A stretch of 64,000 nt of DNA from Candidatus Mediterraneibacter faecavium (lineage in GTDB: Bacteria > Bacillota > Clostridia > Lachnospirales > Lachnospiraceae), in the NCBI GenBank assembly GCA_019119995.1, contig DWVY01000004.1:83759-147758 (forward strand). The letters are read 5' to 3'. Shown piece by piece: positions 9,465-18,553 of this stretch. Each line of letters starts with the position of its first letter. Position 1 is the stretch's first letter. The notes under the pieces are model-generated. The model was not told the origin of the DNA. It was given only the letters and a program-made list of their open reading frames with translations, and searched no databases. A program made the translations under genes and the position numbers.

Positions 9465-9493
9465 ATTATAGCACAATAAAACTGTCAAGGCAA
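9465..9493 (-). promoter_or_regulatory. sigma-A promoter of pnp
   Basis: TATAAT (9465-9470) with TTGCCT (9488-9493) 17 bp upstream on the minus strand. A better-matching TTGACA overlaps but would leave only 12 bp. It lies between the rpsO terminator and the leader hairpin. Confidence 0.65.
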
Positions 9494-9505
9494 ATATTTT
9501 CATCC

Positions 9506-9538
9506 GCAAAAACAAACGGGGCAGATCTCTCTGCCCCG
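9506..9538 (-). terminator. Intrinsic terminator after rpsO
   Basis: An 8-bp GC-rich stem, CGGGGCAG (9517-9524 / 9531-9538) with a 6-nt loop, is followed on the minus strand by GTTTGTTTTT. It lies 25 bp beyond the rpsO stop and just before the pnp promoter, so it separates the two genes at least partly. Confidence 0.85.
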
Positions 9539-9562
9539 CCGGTGTCACTTTCAGATCCCGGA

Positions 9563-9829
9563 TTATTTTCTAAGTCCGAGTCTCTCGATCAGTGAACGGT
9601 ATCTCTCGATGTCCACTTTCTTTAAGTATGCAAGAAGTCCTCTTCTCTGACCTACCATCTTAAGAAGTCCTCTTCTTGAGTGGTGATCCTTCGGATTAGC
9701 CTTGAAGTGCTCTGTCAGCTCGTTGATCCTTGCTGTCAGGATAGCTACCTGTACCTCCGGTGAACCTGTGTCACCTTCGCTTCTTCCATACTCTTTGATG
9801 ATTGCCTGTTTCTTCTCTTTTGCGATCAT
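9563..9829 (-). CDS. rpsO: 30S ribosomal protein S15
   Basis: S15 binds 16S rRNA early in 30S assembly. The 88-residue product matches the family from M-I-A-K-E-K-K-Q, with the core [13 protein letters not shown], the helix [22 protein letters not shown] and the end [12 protein letters not shown]. Three ATGs are possible. The third (9827-9829) is chosen because AAGGAGG is 8 bp upstream of it and only 2 bp from the nearest alternative, and because this gives the standard length. It has a strong private promoter and a structured leader, and ends in an intrinsic terminator. S15 autoregulates through its leader in several phyla. Confidence 0.98.
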   Translation of the reverse strand: MIAKEKKQAIIKEYGRSEGDTGSPEVQVAILTARINELTEHFKANPKDHHSRRGLLKMVGQRRGLLAYLKKVDIERYRSLIERLGLRK

Positions 9830-9917
9830 TTTCATGTCCTCCTTCAAATACTTTGATAAAACGCCTGGTATTAAGTAATGGCCGGAGTGATCCGATTACC
9901 GAACACCGGCTTTAACC
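9830..9917 (-). promoter_or_regulatory. rpsO 5' leader with mutually exclusive pairings (candidate S15 autoregulatory site)
   Basis: The roughly 87-nt leader can form GCCGG/CCGGC (9906-9910 with 9881-9885), or a stem made of 9895-9899 with 9875-9879 plus 9892-9894 with 9883-9885. Both use the segment 9881-9885, so they exclude each other. Alternative folds ahead of the ribosome binding site are characteristic of S15 autoregulation, but the structures differ between phyla and no known class is recognised here. Confidence 0.45.
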
Positions 9918-9923
9918 TTGCAT

Positions 9924-9952
9924 AGTATAGCATACGTCCTGTGGATTGTAAA
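9924..9952 (-). promoter_or_regulatory. sigma-A promoter of rpsO
   Basis: TTTACA (9947-9952), 17 bp, TATACT (9924-9929) on the minus strand. It begins 2 bp before the ribF stop codon and drives rpsO separately from the upstream superoperon. Confidence 0.8.
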
Positions 9953-9953
9953 G

Positions 9954-10874
9954 TTATTTTTTATGCGGAGCAAAAGCGGCACTGGCACTGGCAAAGTACC
10001 GTTCTCCGTAACGCATATCCCTCATCACATTATCTTTCAGTTCCTCCACCGAGCCGAACTTTGTCTCCGGTCTCTCAAAATCGCAGAACTGCGCTGTGAT
10101 CTCCTTGCCATAGGCGTCTCCCTCATATCCGTAGACAAATACTTCCAGAAGCCGCCGCTGTTCATCCGTCACGGTCGGCTTGATCCCGGCATTGCCGACG
10201 GCACCATACCATTTCCCGTCGATCCGCACCCGGCAGGCATACACGCCGAAACGGGGCAGGATCTTATTCTCCTCGGGCTCGATATTCATGGTAGGGAAGC
10301 CGAGCGTGCGGCCGAGCTGCTTTCCGTGCTGTACGATCCCGGTCAGGCTGTATGGATAACCGAGCAGGCGCTCCGCAAGCTTTACATCCCCCTGGGCAAG
10401 CGCATCCTTGATATAGGTGCTGCTGATGACCGTTCCGAGGTAACGCTCTTTTTCGATCACATCCACAGTGTATCCGTACTTTTCGGCATATTCAAGGAGC
10501 ATCTGCGCGTTGCCGCGTTTTCCGCAGCCGAAATTAAAATCCGTACCTACTACGATATGAGCCGCCCTGAGCGTCCCTGCCAAAACATCCTCGATAAATT
10601 TCTCCGCCTGCATATTGCGCAGCTCTTTTGTAAACGGCTGCTCGATCAGCCAGTCCACCTTACCTTCGAGATGTTCCCGTCTCTCTCTGTTCGTCATAAG
10701 TGATCCTCTGTGCATATCGAATGCACAGACCACACTGTCACAGTCATCGGATGCATAGGATCTGATCTTATCGATCAGCTTCTGATGCCCCAGATGAAGC
10801 CCGTCAAATTTGCCAAGTGTAACGGCAGTCTTCTTCCGGCCGCTGTAGGATTCGATCCCTGTAATGTATCTCAT
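9954..10874 (-). CDS. ribF: Bifunctional riboflavin kinase / FAD synthetase
   Basis: RibF makes FMN from riboflavin and then FAD. The 306-residue protein has the N-terminal nucleotidyltransferase domain with TLGKFDGLHLGHQKL (HxGH motif, about residues 20-34) and an ISSTYIKDAL motif. The C-terminal riboflavin kinase domain carries GRTLGFPTMNI and a GVYAC segment. The ATG at 10872-10874 is set by homology (MRYITGIESY) and GAGGG upstream; it follows the truB stop by a single base, indicating translational coupling. truB-ribF-rpsO is a common Firmicutes order. Confidence 0.96.
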   Translation of the reverse strand: MRYITGIESYSGRKKTAVTLGKFDGLHLGHQKLIDKIRSYASDDCDSVVCAFDMHRGSLMTNRERREHLEGKVDWLIEQPFTKELRNMQAEKFIEDVLAGTLRAAHIVVGTDFNFGCGKRGNAQMLLEYAEKYGYTVDVIEKERYLGTVISSTYIKDALAQGDVKLAERLLGYPYSLTGIVQHGKQLGRTLGFPTMNIEPEENKILPRFGVYACRVRIDGKWYGAVGNAGIKPTVTDEQRRLLEVFVYGYEGDAYGKEITAQFCDFERPETKFGSVEELKDNVMRDMRYGERYFASASAAFAPHKK

Positions 10875-10875
10875 A

Positions 10876-11826
10876 TCAACCCTCTTCTCTGTCCAGAAAC
10901 ATTTTTTCAGGGCGGAACCTGTCTCTCTTTCTGTCATAATAGTAGACGCCGATAAAATTTCCACGACTGTCATAGACACGGAACCGCCTGCCCTCCAGCT
11001 GTCCGTCTGACACCCGGGCAATCTCGCCTGTAAGGTGCCGGCGCTCCAGAGGGTTCCCGTTGTACCCGAACGCATCGAACCGTTCTTTGACAGACACTTC
11101 CTCCAGATCACAGAACACTCGGTCCGTCGGCATGAGGATTTCGTCTATCCTCCCCTCGTGAACGATCTGCTCTACCTGGGAAAGCTTCAGGCTCTGTTCC
11201 AGAGAGAACTGTCCGACACGGGTGCGCAGCAGCTCCTCCATACATCCTCCGCAGCCGAGTTTTTCACCGATATCATGGCACAGCGTGCGGATATAGGTTC
11301 CTTTCGAGCATTTCACTTCCATACGGATGCGCGGCAGATCGATCTCCCTGATCTTGATCCCGTAGATCATGACTTTTCGGCTTTTCCTCTCGATCGTCCT
11401 GCCTTCCCTTGCCAGTTCGTAGAGCTTTTTCCCGCCGACCTTCAGGGCAGAATACATCGGTGGGATCTGGTCATACTCACCGACAAATCCGCTGATGCAT
11501 GCTTCCGCCTTTTCTTCCGTGACCGCCCCGCCCGGAAGTCCCGGATCATCCGGAGAACGTTCAGAGAGCACCTTGCCGGTGATATCCTGCGTATCTGTCG
11601 ATATTCCGAGCAGCAGGACCGTTTCATACGTCTTATCCTTATCGGTAAGCATATCGCAGACTTTGGTAGCACGTCCCAGACAGACAGGGAGCACCCCTTC
11701 CGCCTCCGGATCAAGGGTGCCCGTATGTCCGATCTTCTTCTGTCCCACGATCCCGCGCAGACGTGCGACGACATCATGGGAAGTGTAACCTTTTTCCTTA
11801 TAAATATTCAGGATCCCGCTTTTCAT
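10876..11826 (-). CDS. truB: tRNA pseudouridine-55 synthase TruB
   Basis: TruB converts U55 in the T-loop of tRNAs to pseudouridine. The 316-residue protein shows the catalytic motif HTGTLDPEAEGVLPV with the nucleophilic Asp near residue 39. It also has the family motifs YEKTVL-like YETVLLLGISTDTQD and KGTYIRTLCHDIG. The C terminus looks like a PUA-type appendage (GEIARVSDGQ). It overlaps nrnA by 4 bp (ATGA), fitting the superoperon. Confidence 0.97.
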   Translation of the reverse strand: MKSGILNIYKEKGYTSHDVVARLRGIVGQKKIGHTGTLDPEAEGVLPVCLGRATKVCDMLTDKDKTYETVLLLGISTDTQDITGKVLSERSPDDPGLPGGAVTEEKAEACISGFVGEYDQIPPMYSALKVGGKKLYELAREGRTIERKSRKVMIYGIKIREIDLPRIRMEVKCSKGTYIRTLCHDIGEKLGCGGCMEELLRTRVGQFSLEQSLKLSQVEQIVHEGRIDEILMPTDRVFCDLEEVSVKERFDAFGYNGNPLERRHLTGEIARVSDGQLEGRRFRVYDSRGNFIGVYYYDRKRDRFRPEKMFLDREEG

Positions 11827-12803
11827 TGTTTCTCATCCTGTTCTTCATCATGCTTTAACTGCAGCGCAATCCGGGCGGTTATGTTGTTGATCACATCATG
11901 ACTGGATCCCTCCATCGTCACTCCGGCCGCGCGCACATGTCCGCCGCCGCCGAAAAACTGTGCGATCTCGCTGACATTCACCCTGCCTTTGGAGCGCAGG
12001 CTCACTTTAAACTGGTGCGGAGCTGTCTCATGGAGAAAGATCGCGACTTCCACGCCCTTTGTCTGGCGCAGCTGGCTTACGATCCCCTCGAGATCAGAAG
12101 GCTTTGCCTGGAAAAACTTCATAGACTTCTGCCGGATCACAGATACGATACATTGCTTATCCATGATCAGCATACTCTCGAGAAGGGCGCGTCCAAGGAT
12201 CTGGTTCTGTATGTAGCTCTTCTCATAATATGTCTTGTCGATGATCTCACTGCCATTGATCCCTTTGCGCATCAGTTCCGCCGCCGCTTCCATCGTCTCC
12301 GGAGATGTGCAGGAATACTGGAATACGCCGGTATCATGTACGATCCCCATATAGAGAGCCTCTGCGCACGCAAGGCTGATCTTCTCTTTGTCGATCATCC
12401 TGTAGATAAGCTCTGATGTAGAGCTTGCGTCCGGCACGATATAATTGTGGTCTGCAAACGCGTCATTGCTGACATGATGGTCAATACACAGCGTTTCTTT
12501 TGCATGTTCAAACAAAGTCCTTGAAAAGCCGAGACGCTGTGCGTCCCCGCAGTCCAGACATATGAACAGATCGTACACTGCACTGTCGTCGATCTGTGTC
12601 TTTACCTCATCTGTGTCTTTGATGATGCTGTACGCCTCCGGCACTTCTTCGAGATACACATCCGCAGTGATATCCGGATACTGTTCCCTCAGATAGTGGT
12701 ACAGCCCCATACACGAACCCACACAGTCGCCGTCCGGGCGGACATGACCGCCCAGGGCAACGTTCTTCTTTCCTTTCAAAATTTCATCTAAAATAATATT
12801 CAT
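11823..12803 (-). CDS. nrnA: DHH/DHHA1 phosphoesterase, NrnA-like oligoribonuclease / pAp phosphatase
   Basis: NrnA-type proteins degrade short oligoribonucleotides and dephosphorylate 3'-phosphoadenosine 5'-phosphate. The 326-residue product has the DHH motifs GGHVRPDGDCVGS, LDCGDAQRLGF and IDHHVSN, then a DHHA1 domain with the glycine-rich GGGGHVRAAG. The ATG at 12801-12803 is preferred over one six codons upstream because a GGAG lies ahead of it, and because the longer form would overlap rbfA by 17 bp without a ribosome binding site. Its place between rbfA and truB is standard for Clostridia. Confidence 0.93.
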   Translation of the reverse strand: MNIILDEILKGKKNVALGGHVRPDGDCVGSCMGLYHYLREQYPDITADVYLEEVPEAYSIIKDTDEVKTQIDDSAVYDLFICLDCGDAQRLGFSRTLFEHAKETLCIDHHVSNDAFADHNYIVPDASSTSELIYRMIDKEKISLACAEALYMGIVHDTGVFQYSCTSPETMEAAAELMRKGINGSEIIDKTYYEKSYIQNQILGRALLESMLIMDKQCIVSVIRQKSMKFFQAKPSDLEGIVSQLRQTKGVEVAIFLHETAPHQFKVSLRSKGRVNVSEIAQFFGGGGHVRAAGVTMEGSSHDVINNITARIALQLKHDEEQDEKQ

Positions 12804-12804
12804 G

Positions 12805-13179
12805 CTATTTTTCAACTCCATTGTCCAAATCTCTGGTTACTTCATCTATCTTTCTGCTGATATTCACGCCATATTCAATAGACTGGTCCACGATGAACCG
12901 GATCTCCGGGGTATTCCGCATATTGATCGTATGTGCCAGCTCGCGGCGGATATATCCCTCCGCACTCTGCAGGCCGCGGATCGTGTCCTCCTGGGCTTTC
13001 TTATCCCCGAGGACACTGATATATGCCTTGCATGTCTTTAAGTCCGGAGCAACTTCCACAGCTACCACGGAAGTCATCGGCGCAACCCGCGGATCCTTGA
13101 TCCCGCTGCGGATGATGTTGCTCAGTTCCCGCTGGACCTCAGCGTTTACGCGTGTGTTTTTAATACTGTTTTTTCTCAT
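12805..13179 (-). CDS. rbfA: 30S ribosome-binding factor A
   Basis: RbfA is a KH-fold maturation factor for the 16S rRNA 5' end. The 124-residue protein matches the family: VNAEVQRELSNII, IKDPRV followed by SVVAVEVAPDLKTCKAYISVLG, and the helical end with IRFIVDQSIEYGVNISRKIDEV. It lies directly after infB (23 bp) and one base before nrnA. Length and neighbours are typical. Confidence 0.97.
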   Translation of the reverse strand: MRKNSIKNTRVNAEVQRELSNIIRSGIKDPRVAPMTSVVAVEVAPDLKTCKAYISVLGDKKAQEDTIRGLQSAEGYIRRELAHTINMRNTPEIRFIVDQSIEYGVNISRKIDEVTRDLDNGVEK

Positions 13180-13202
13180 TGCCGCTCCTTTTTCCGGAAG
13201 AC

Positions 13203-16058
13203 TTATTTTCTCTCTACTTCCACCATTTTATAGGCTTCTACATTGTCGCCTTCCTTAATATCATTATAGTTCTCAAATACAAAGCCGCATTCATATCCGG
13301 CTCTTACTTCCTTCACGTCATCTTTGAATCTCTTCAGCGATGCCAGCGGGCCGTCAAAGACTACGATGCCGTCACGGATCAGCCTGCAGGAACAGTTCCT
13401 CTCAAAGATACCATCCTGGACATAGGCTCCCGCGATCGTTCCCACGCCGGAAGCCTTGAACGTCTGACGTACTTCCGCATGGCCGAGCACTTTCTCTTCA
13501 AATACCGGATCCAACATACCCTTCATGGCAGCTTCCACATCCTCGATCGCATTGTAGATGACTCTGTACAGTCTGATATCCACGCCCTCGCGCTCTGCGA
13601 TATCTTTTGCAGTCGCATCCGGGCGCACATTAAATCCGATGATGATCGCATTAGATGCCGAAGCAAGGATCACGTCAGATTCATTGATCGCACCTACGCC
13701 GCCATGGATCACCTTGATGACCACTTCGTCATTCGAAAGCTTTAACAGGCTCTGTTTCATAGCTTCTACAGATCCCTGTACATCCGCTTTTACGACAATA
13801 TCAAGTTCCTTCAGGTTGCCTTCCTGGATCTGATTGAACAGATCGTCAAGAGACATCCTTGATTTCGTTTCTTCCAGAAGTTTCACTTTATGCTGTGCGA
13901 TAAACGTCTCCGCGAAGTTCCTTGCCTCTTTCTCCGACTCGCAGCCCACGAACACTTCGCCTGCGTTCGGAACTTCATTTAAGCCAAGGATCTCGACCGG
14001 TTGGGACGGTCCTGCCTCTTTGACACGTCTTCCCTTGTCATCCATCATGGCACGTACACGGCCGTGTGCGCTTCCCGCCGCAATGGCATCTCCCACATGA
14101 AGCGTTCCTTTCTGGACAAGGACCGTTGCCACAGAACCTTTTCCTTTATCAAGTTCCGCCTCGATGACAAGACCTCTTGCCGCACGGTTCGGATTTGCTT
14201 TCAGCTCCATCACCTCAGCGGTGAGCAGGATCATCTCGAGCAGTTCCTGGATCCCTTCTTTCGTGTGGGCGGATACCGGTACAAATACCGTGCTGCCGCC
14301 CCAGTCTTCCGGAATAAGCTCATATTCTGTAAGCTCCTGTTTTACACGTTCGATATTCGCGCCCGGCTTATCGATCTTGTTGATCGCAACGATGATCTCG
14401 ACACCGGCTGCTTTTGCATGATTGATGGCTTCCACTGTCTGCGGCATAACGCCGTCGTCCGCCGCGACCACAAGGATCGCGATATCCGTTGAGCTTGCGC
14501 CTCTCATACGCATGGCAGTAAACGCCTCATGTCCCGGAGTATCAAGGAATGTGATCTTCTCTCCGTTGATCTCCACCATATAAGCGCCGATATGCTGGGT
14601 AATGCCGCCCGCCTCGCGGTCTGTCACATTCGTATGGCGGATCGCATCAAGGAGAGAAGTCTTGCCGTGGTCGACATGACCCATGACACAGACGACCGGC
14701 GGACGTTTTACCATCTGGCTTTCATCCTCTTCGTCTTCTTTGAGGAGCTCCTCGATCACATCGACGACTTCCTCTTTCTCGCAGAGCACATCGAAATCCA
14801 GTGCGATCTCCTCAGCTGTCTCATAATCGATCTCCTGATTTACTGTGACTACTTTTCCCTGCAGGAACAGTTTCTTGACGATCACGGACGGAACTACTTT
14901 CATCTTGTCGGCGAGTTCCTTGATCGTAAGGACCTCGGGGATCACGATCTGTTTGATCTTCTCTTCCTTCTTCTCTTCCTTCGGCTGCGGTCTCTTTGCC
15001 TCCGCTACCTGTTTCTGCTTTCTGCCTTTTCTTCCTTTTCCTTCAAACGCCTCGTCTCTGTATTCTTTCTTCTTGTTATCGCGTTCTTTATCTTTCGCCT
15101 TGTTTCTCTGGCTCTTCTGCTGTTCCATTACAGAAGTGTTCATATCATCCCTGCGGGAATCTCTCCTGTCGGCGCGCGGTCCCTGACCTGAGCCGCGCTG
15201 GTCGCGTCCGTTTCTCTCCGGACGTCCCTGACGGCCGTTTCCGTTATTGTTGAAGCCGCGTCCGCTCTGACCTCTGTCTCCTCTTGCCGGACGGTCGCCT
15301 CCCTGCCGTTCGCCTCTTGCCGGGCGATCGGACATATTTCTGTTATCCCTTCCGTCTGCCTGACGGTTGCCGTGCGCTCCCTGTTCCGGGCGTGCGTTCT
15401 GTGCAGATCTCTCAGTTGACGGTCTTCCTTCTGCTGCGGGGCGTCCCTGCTGTCCCGGGCGGTCTGCGCGGGCCGGACGTGCAGCCTGTGCCGGTCTGTC
15501 TCCTGATGGGTGCGCCTCCCTTGCCGGGCGTACACTCTGCGCCGGACGTGCAGCCTGTGCCGGACGCTCTGCTGACGGCCTCGGCTCCGGAGCCGGTCTG
15601 TTCTCAGCCGCAGGACGTGCGCCATGTGCCGCGCGTTCCGGGCGTACCGGTCTGTCTCCTGCCGGACGGCTGCCGCGTGCCGGGCGGGCTGCCGCCTGTC
15701 CCGGACGTGTTCCCTGCTGTCCCGGACGAGCCTGGCGCTGTGCGGGACGGTTTCCCTGGATCCTGCTGCTGTTTCTGGAATTCTGCGGCCGGATCACAAA
15801 TGCAAGATTCTTCTTTTTGGGCGCCGCTTCTTTTCTTTCCGCCTGCTCTTCCGTATGTTCCCCGCCTTTGCTTTCCGCTGAGGGAGCTTTCTTTTCCCCT
15901 TTCTGAGAAACTTCACGGCGGATCTCATCAGCCACATTGTCCTCGATCGTGCTCATATGATTCTTGATCTCCACATTTTTCTTCTGGAGAATGTCTGCGA
16001 GTTCTTTATTATCCATGCCCAGCTCCTTTGCCAGCTCATGTACCCTCATTTTAGTCAT
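13203..16058 (-). CDS. infB: Translation initiation factor IF-2
   Basis: IF-2 is the GTPase that places initiator tRNA on the ribosome. The 951-residue protein begins with the IF2N helix bundle ([21 protein letters not shown]). A long, low-complexity Arg/Pro/Ala/Gly-rich region follows (about residues 85-300) with repeated RPA, ARPA and GDRP motifs, then a Lys/Glu-rich stretch and a second IF2N. The G domain carries [23 protein letters not shown] and NKIDKP, and domains II-IV follow. The start has AAAGGAGG at 8 bp. The basic disordered region is unusually repetitive compared with the conserved C-terminal half. Confidence 0.98.
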   Translation of the reverse strand: MTKMRVHELAKELGMDNKELADILQKKNVEIKNHMSTIEDNVADEIRREVSQKGEKKAPSAESKGGEHTEEQAERKEAAPKKKNLAFVIRPQNSRNSSRIQGNRPAQRQARPGQQGTRPGQAAARPARGSRPAGDRPVRPERAAHGARPAAENRPAPEPRPSAERPAQAARPAQSVRPAREAHPSGDRPAQAARPARADRPGQQGRPAAEGRPSTERSAQNARPEQGAHGNRQADGRDNRNMSDRPARGERQGGDRPARGDRGQSGRGFNNNGNGRQGRPERNGRDQRGSGQGPRADRRDSRRDDMNTSVMEQQKSQRNKAKDKERDNKKKEYRDEAFEGKGRKGRKQKQVAEAKRPQPKEEKKEEKIKQIVIPEVLTIKELADKMKVVPSVIVKKLFLQGKVVTVNQEIDYETAEEIALDFDVLCEKEEVVDVIEELLKEDEEDESQMVKRPPVVCVMGHVDHGKTSLLDAIRHTNVTDREAGGITQHIGAYMVEINGEKITFLDTPGHEAFTAMRMRGASSTDIAILVVAADDGVMPQTVEAINHAKAAGVEIIVAINKIDKPGANIERVKQELTEYELIPEDWGGSTVFVPVSAHTKEGIQELLEMILLTAEVMELKANPNRAARGLVIEAELDKGKGSVATVLVQKGTLHVGDAIAAGSAHGRVRAMMDDKGRRVKEAGPSQPVEILGLNEVPNAGEVFVGCESEKEARNFAETFIAQHKVKLLEETKSRMSLDDLFNQIQEGNLKELDIVVKADVQGSVEAMKQSLLKLSNDEVVIKVIHGGVGAINESDVILASASNAIIIGFNVRPDATAKDIAEREGVDIRLYRVIYNAIEDVEAAMKGMLDPVFEEKVLGHAEVRQTFKASGVGTIAGAYVQDGIFERNCSCRLIRDGIVVFDGPLASLKRFKDDVKEVRAGYECGFVFENYNDIKEGDNVEAYKMVEVERK

Positions 16059-16072
16059 ATCAACTACCTCCT

Positions 16073-16396
16073 TTATGCAATATCCTCTCGATCTTTAAGC
16101 TCTCTTTGAATCCCGTCTGCAAATCCTTCGTCCAATATCGCCAGAGATGCACGGAATTCTTTTCCCATTGCATGCCCTAAGGTATCTTTATCTCCGTAAA
16201 TATAAATTGGAACCTTGTAAAATTTACACATATCCCGAAATTTCTTCTTTGTATTCTCTGATGCATCTGATGCGATGATCACAAGTCTGGCGCGCCCTGA
16301 CTTCGTTTCACTCTCCGTCATCATCTCGCCGCTCGTGCATCTTCCCGCTTTCATCGCAAGCCCGATCAGAGACAGGACTTTATCCTTCTGCTTCAA
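16073..16396 (-). CDS. Ribosomal protein L7Ae-like RNA-binding protein (YlxQ family)
   Basis: YlxQ-type proteins of the L7Ae/L30e/S12e fold bind kink-turn RNA and sit in the nusA-infB operon of Firmicutes. The family region starts at [21 protein letters not shown] and includes [18 protein letters not shown]. No ATG fits closely. A TTG at 16394-16396 lies about 10 bp after GGAG and gives 107 residues; an upstream start at 16426 is possible but would extend the overlap with ylxR. With the TTG start the gene overlaps ylxR by 17 bp. Confidence 0.88.
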   Translation of the reverse strand: MKQKDKVLSLIGLAMKAGRCTSGEMMTESETKSGRARLVIIASDASENTKKKFRDMCKFYKVPIYIYGDKDTLGHAMGKEFRASLAILDEGFADGIQRELKDREDIA

Positions 16397-16670
16397 TCTC
16401 GCCCATCTCCTTTTCCAGCCTGTCATATACTTCCTGCGGGATCTCCTGTTTAAAGGAGCGTTCCAGTCCCTTCGATCTTACCGCCTTCTTAAAACAGTCC
16501 GTCGAACGGCAGATGTACGCGCCTCTGCCGTTTTTCTTGCCGGCAGCATCGACCACAAACTCCCCGGTCTCTGTCTTCAGTATACGCATCAGTTCTTTCT
16601 TTGGTTTCATCTCACCGCACCCCACGCATTTCCTCATGGGGATCTTCTTCTTTACTGCCAAACGATTCAC
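16380..16670 (-). CDS. ylxR: YlxR-family nucleic-acid-binding protein (RNase P modulator type)
   Basis: The 96-residue basic protein has the YlxR/DUF448 signature KIPMRKCVGCGEMKPKKELMRI and the downstream GRGAYICRSTDCFKKA. YlxR in Bacillus subtilis has been linked to RNase P RNA and to transcription regulation. It lies 17 bp after nusA and overlaps the L7Ae-like gene, in the standard operon position. Confidence 0.93.
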   Translation of the reverse strand: MNRLAVKKKIPMRKCVGCGEMKPKKELMRILKTETGEFVVDAAGKKNGRGAYICRSTDCFKKAVRSKGLERSFKQEIPQEVYDRLEKEMGEIEAEG

Positions 16671-16687
16671 TCCCTCAGATCATATCA

Positions 16688-17935
16688 TTACTCTTTATCT
16701 GTCTCGACGAATCCGATCTCCTCCGGCTCTTCCCCGCTGTAGTCGTCATAGTCTTCCTCATATCCGTCAGACTCGCCGTAACCATCGCTATCGTATCCGT
16801 CGTAAGCTCCATCTTCATATTCTTCATCGTAATCGCCGGTATAGCCTTCCTCTTCCATCAGGCCCATCTGCTCCATATAGTTTTCCGGAAGGTCGCCGGC
16901 CTCGATAGCCTGTGTCTCGCTCTTGATATCGATCTTATATCCTGTCAGTCTTGCGGCAAGGCGAGCGTTCTGCCCTTCTTTTCCGATCGCAAGGGAGAGC
17001 TGGTAATCAGGCACGATCACATTTGCCACCTTTTCTTCCGGATCAGCCATAACAGAGATGACCTTTGCCGGACTTAATGCATTCTCGATCAGAAGAGCCG
17101 GATTCTCATCCCAGTTGATGATGTCGATCTTCTCTCCGCGCAGCTCCTGTACCACTGCATTGACCCTCGCCCCGTTCATGCCGACGCAGGCTCCTACCGG
17201 ATCCACATTCGGATCATTGGACCATACTGCCATCTTTGTACGGGAACCGGCTTCACGCGCAATGCTCTTGATCTCGACTGTTCCGTCCCTTACTTCGGCA
17301 ACTTCCGCCTCGAAAAGACGTTTCACAAGCTCCGGATGGGTACGGGATACGAGGATCTTCGGTCCCCTCGGTGTATTCTTTACTTCAACCACATAAAGTT
17401 TGATGCGGTCTGTCGGCTTGAACACCTCGCCTTTGACCTGCTCATTCTCGGTCAGCATGGCATCGGCCCTTCCAAGGTTGATGCTGATATTCTTTCCTAC
17501 ATAGCGCTGAACGATACCGGTAACAATATCTTTCTCTTTCTCAAAATACTGATCAAAGACTACTTTCCGCTCCTCTTCCCGGATCTTCTGGAGGATGAGG
17601 TTCTTCGCGTTCTGCGTTGCGATACGCCCGAATTCTTTGGACTGCACCGGGATCTGCGCCACATCTCCGACCTGAAGTGCGGAATCAAGCTTCTCTGCTT
17701 CCTCCAGGCTGATCTCCAGCGCCGGATTCGTCACTTCTTCTACCACATGCTTTTCTGCATACACAGCATAATCGCATGTCTCGCGATCCATGATCACCTT
17801 AATATTTTCCGCTGTTCCAAAGTGATTCTTGCATGCGCTGATCAGAGAATTCTCGATAGCATCCATCATGACGTCTTTGCTGATGTTCTTCTCTTTCTCA
17901 AGGATTGTCAATGCTTCCATTAACTCTGTGTTCAT
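16688..17935 (-). CDS. nusA: Transcription termination/antitermination factor NusA
   Basis: NusA binds RNA polymerase and modulates pausing, termination and antitermination. The 415-residue protein has the N-terminal RNAP-binding domain ([27 protein letters not shown]), an S1 domain ([22 protein letters not shown]) and two KH domains ([43 protein letters not shown]). The last roughly 50 residues form a strongly acidic tail of Asp, Glu, Tyr and Gly, a common but variable addition in Lachnospiraceae. The ATG follows AGGAGG. Confidence 0.97.
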   Translation of the reverse strand: MNTELMEALTILEKEKNISKDVMMDAIENSLISACKNHFGTAENIKVIMDRETCDYAVYAEKHVVEEVTNPALEISLEEAEKLDSALQVGDVAQIPVQSKEFGRIATQNAKNLILQKIREEERKVVFDQYFEKEKDIVTGIVQRYVGKNISINLGRADAMLTENEQVKGEVFKPTDRIKLYVVEVKNTPRGPKILVSRTHPELVKRLFEAEVAEVRDGTVEIKSIAREAGSRTKMAVWSNDPNVDPVGACVGMNGARVNAVVQELRGEKIDIINWDENPALLIENALSPAKVISVMADPEEKVANVIVPDYQLSLAIGKEGQNARLAARLTGYKIDIKSETQAIEAGDLPENYMEQMGLMEEEGYTGDYDEEYEDGAYDGYDSDGYGESDGYEEDYDDYSGEEPEEIGFVETDKE

Positions 17936-17958
17936 CTTTACATTTCCTCCTAAAATAA

Positions 17959-18426
17959 TTAAAAATCCAAAGCCAGACGGATCAGGGCGATATCAGCCCT
18001 GTCAAATGTCTGTTCTGTGTCATCTTCATATGCGATCGTAACGGTATCCCCGTCATAACTTTTGAGGATCCCGGTAAATTCTTTCTGCCGGTCGATCGCC
18101 CGGTATGTCCGGATCTCGACTTCCTCGCCGACGCTCCGGGCAAAATCCTTCTCCTTTTTCAGAGGGCGTCCGAGGCCGGGTGAGCTCACCTCCAACACAT
18201 AGGAATCTTCGATATAGTCTTTCTCATCCAGGATATCCGAAAATCTTCTGCTGACCGCCTCGCAGTCGTCCACAGTGATCCCGCCGGGTTTGTCAATATA
18301 AGCACGCAGATACCAGGTGCCTCCCTCTTTGACATATTCCACATCTACCAGTTCAAATCCCAGTTCCGATATGATCGGCTCCAGAAGCTCTTCTGTCTTC
18401 TGTTCGTATTCTTCTCTTTTCGACAC
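17959..18426 (-). CDS. rimP: Ribosome maturation factor RimP
   Basis: RimP assists 30S assembly. The 155-residue product shows ELGFELVDVEYVKEGGTWYLRAYIDKPGGITVDDC and LEVSSPGLGRPLKKEKDF, both diagnostic. The start is GTG at 18424-18426 behind GGAGG at about 10 bp. An open frame extends upstream but runs through the leader hairpin and promoter. It is the first gene of the nusA-infB superoperon. Confidence 0.95.
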   Translation of the reverse strand: MSKREEYEQKTEELLEPIISELGFELVDVEYVKEGGTWYLRAYIDKPGGITVDDCEAVSRRFSDILDEKDYIEDSYVLEVSSPGLGRPLKKEKDFARSVGEEVEIRTYRAIDRQKEFTGILKSYDGDTVTIAYEDDTEQTFDRADIALIRLALDF

Positions 18427-18450
18427 GCTGTAATTCCTCCTTACCAACAA

Positions 18451-18478
18451 AGAAGAGTGAACTTTCGTCCACTCTTCT
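18451..18478 (-). promoter_or_regulatory. Leader hairpin of the rimP-nusA-infB operon
   Basis: A perfect 9-bp stem, AGAAGAGTG/CACTCTTCT (18451-18459 with 18470-18478), lies between the promoter and the rimP ribosome binding site. On the mRNA it is followed by TTGTTGG. It could act as a weak terminator/attenuator or stabilise the 5' end. No known RNA family is recognised. Confidence 0.55.
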
Positions 18479-18505
18479 GCCGGATTCCTTATGTAACTAT
18501 TGGTA

Positions 18506-18534
18506 AGTATACCACCAGTTTCCTCAGATTGCAA
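18506..18534 (-). promoter_or_regulatory. sigma-A promoter of the rimP superoperon
   Basis: TTGCAA (18529-18534), 17 bp, TATACT (18506-18511) on the minus strand, located in the 127 bp between parC and rimP. No terminator separates it from parC. Confidence 0.8.
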
Positions 18535-18553
18535 GGGGTTGAATCAAAAACTT

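Noticed and set aside
15140..15970. Arg/Pro-rich frames in the low-complexity part of infB as extra genes
   Set aside because: They are frame shadows of the repetitive GC-rich linker of IF-2.
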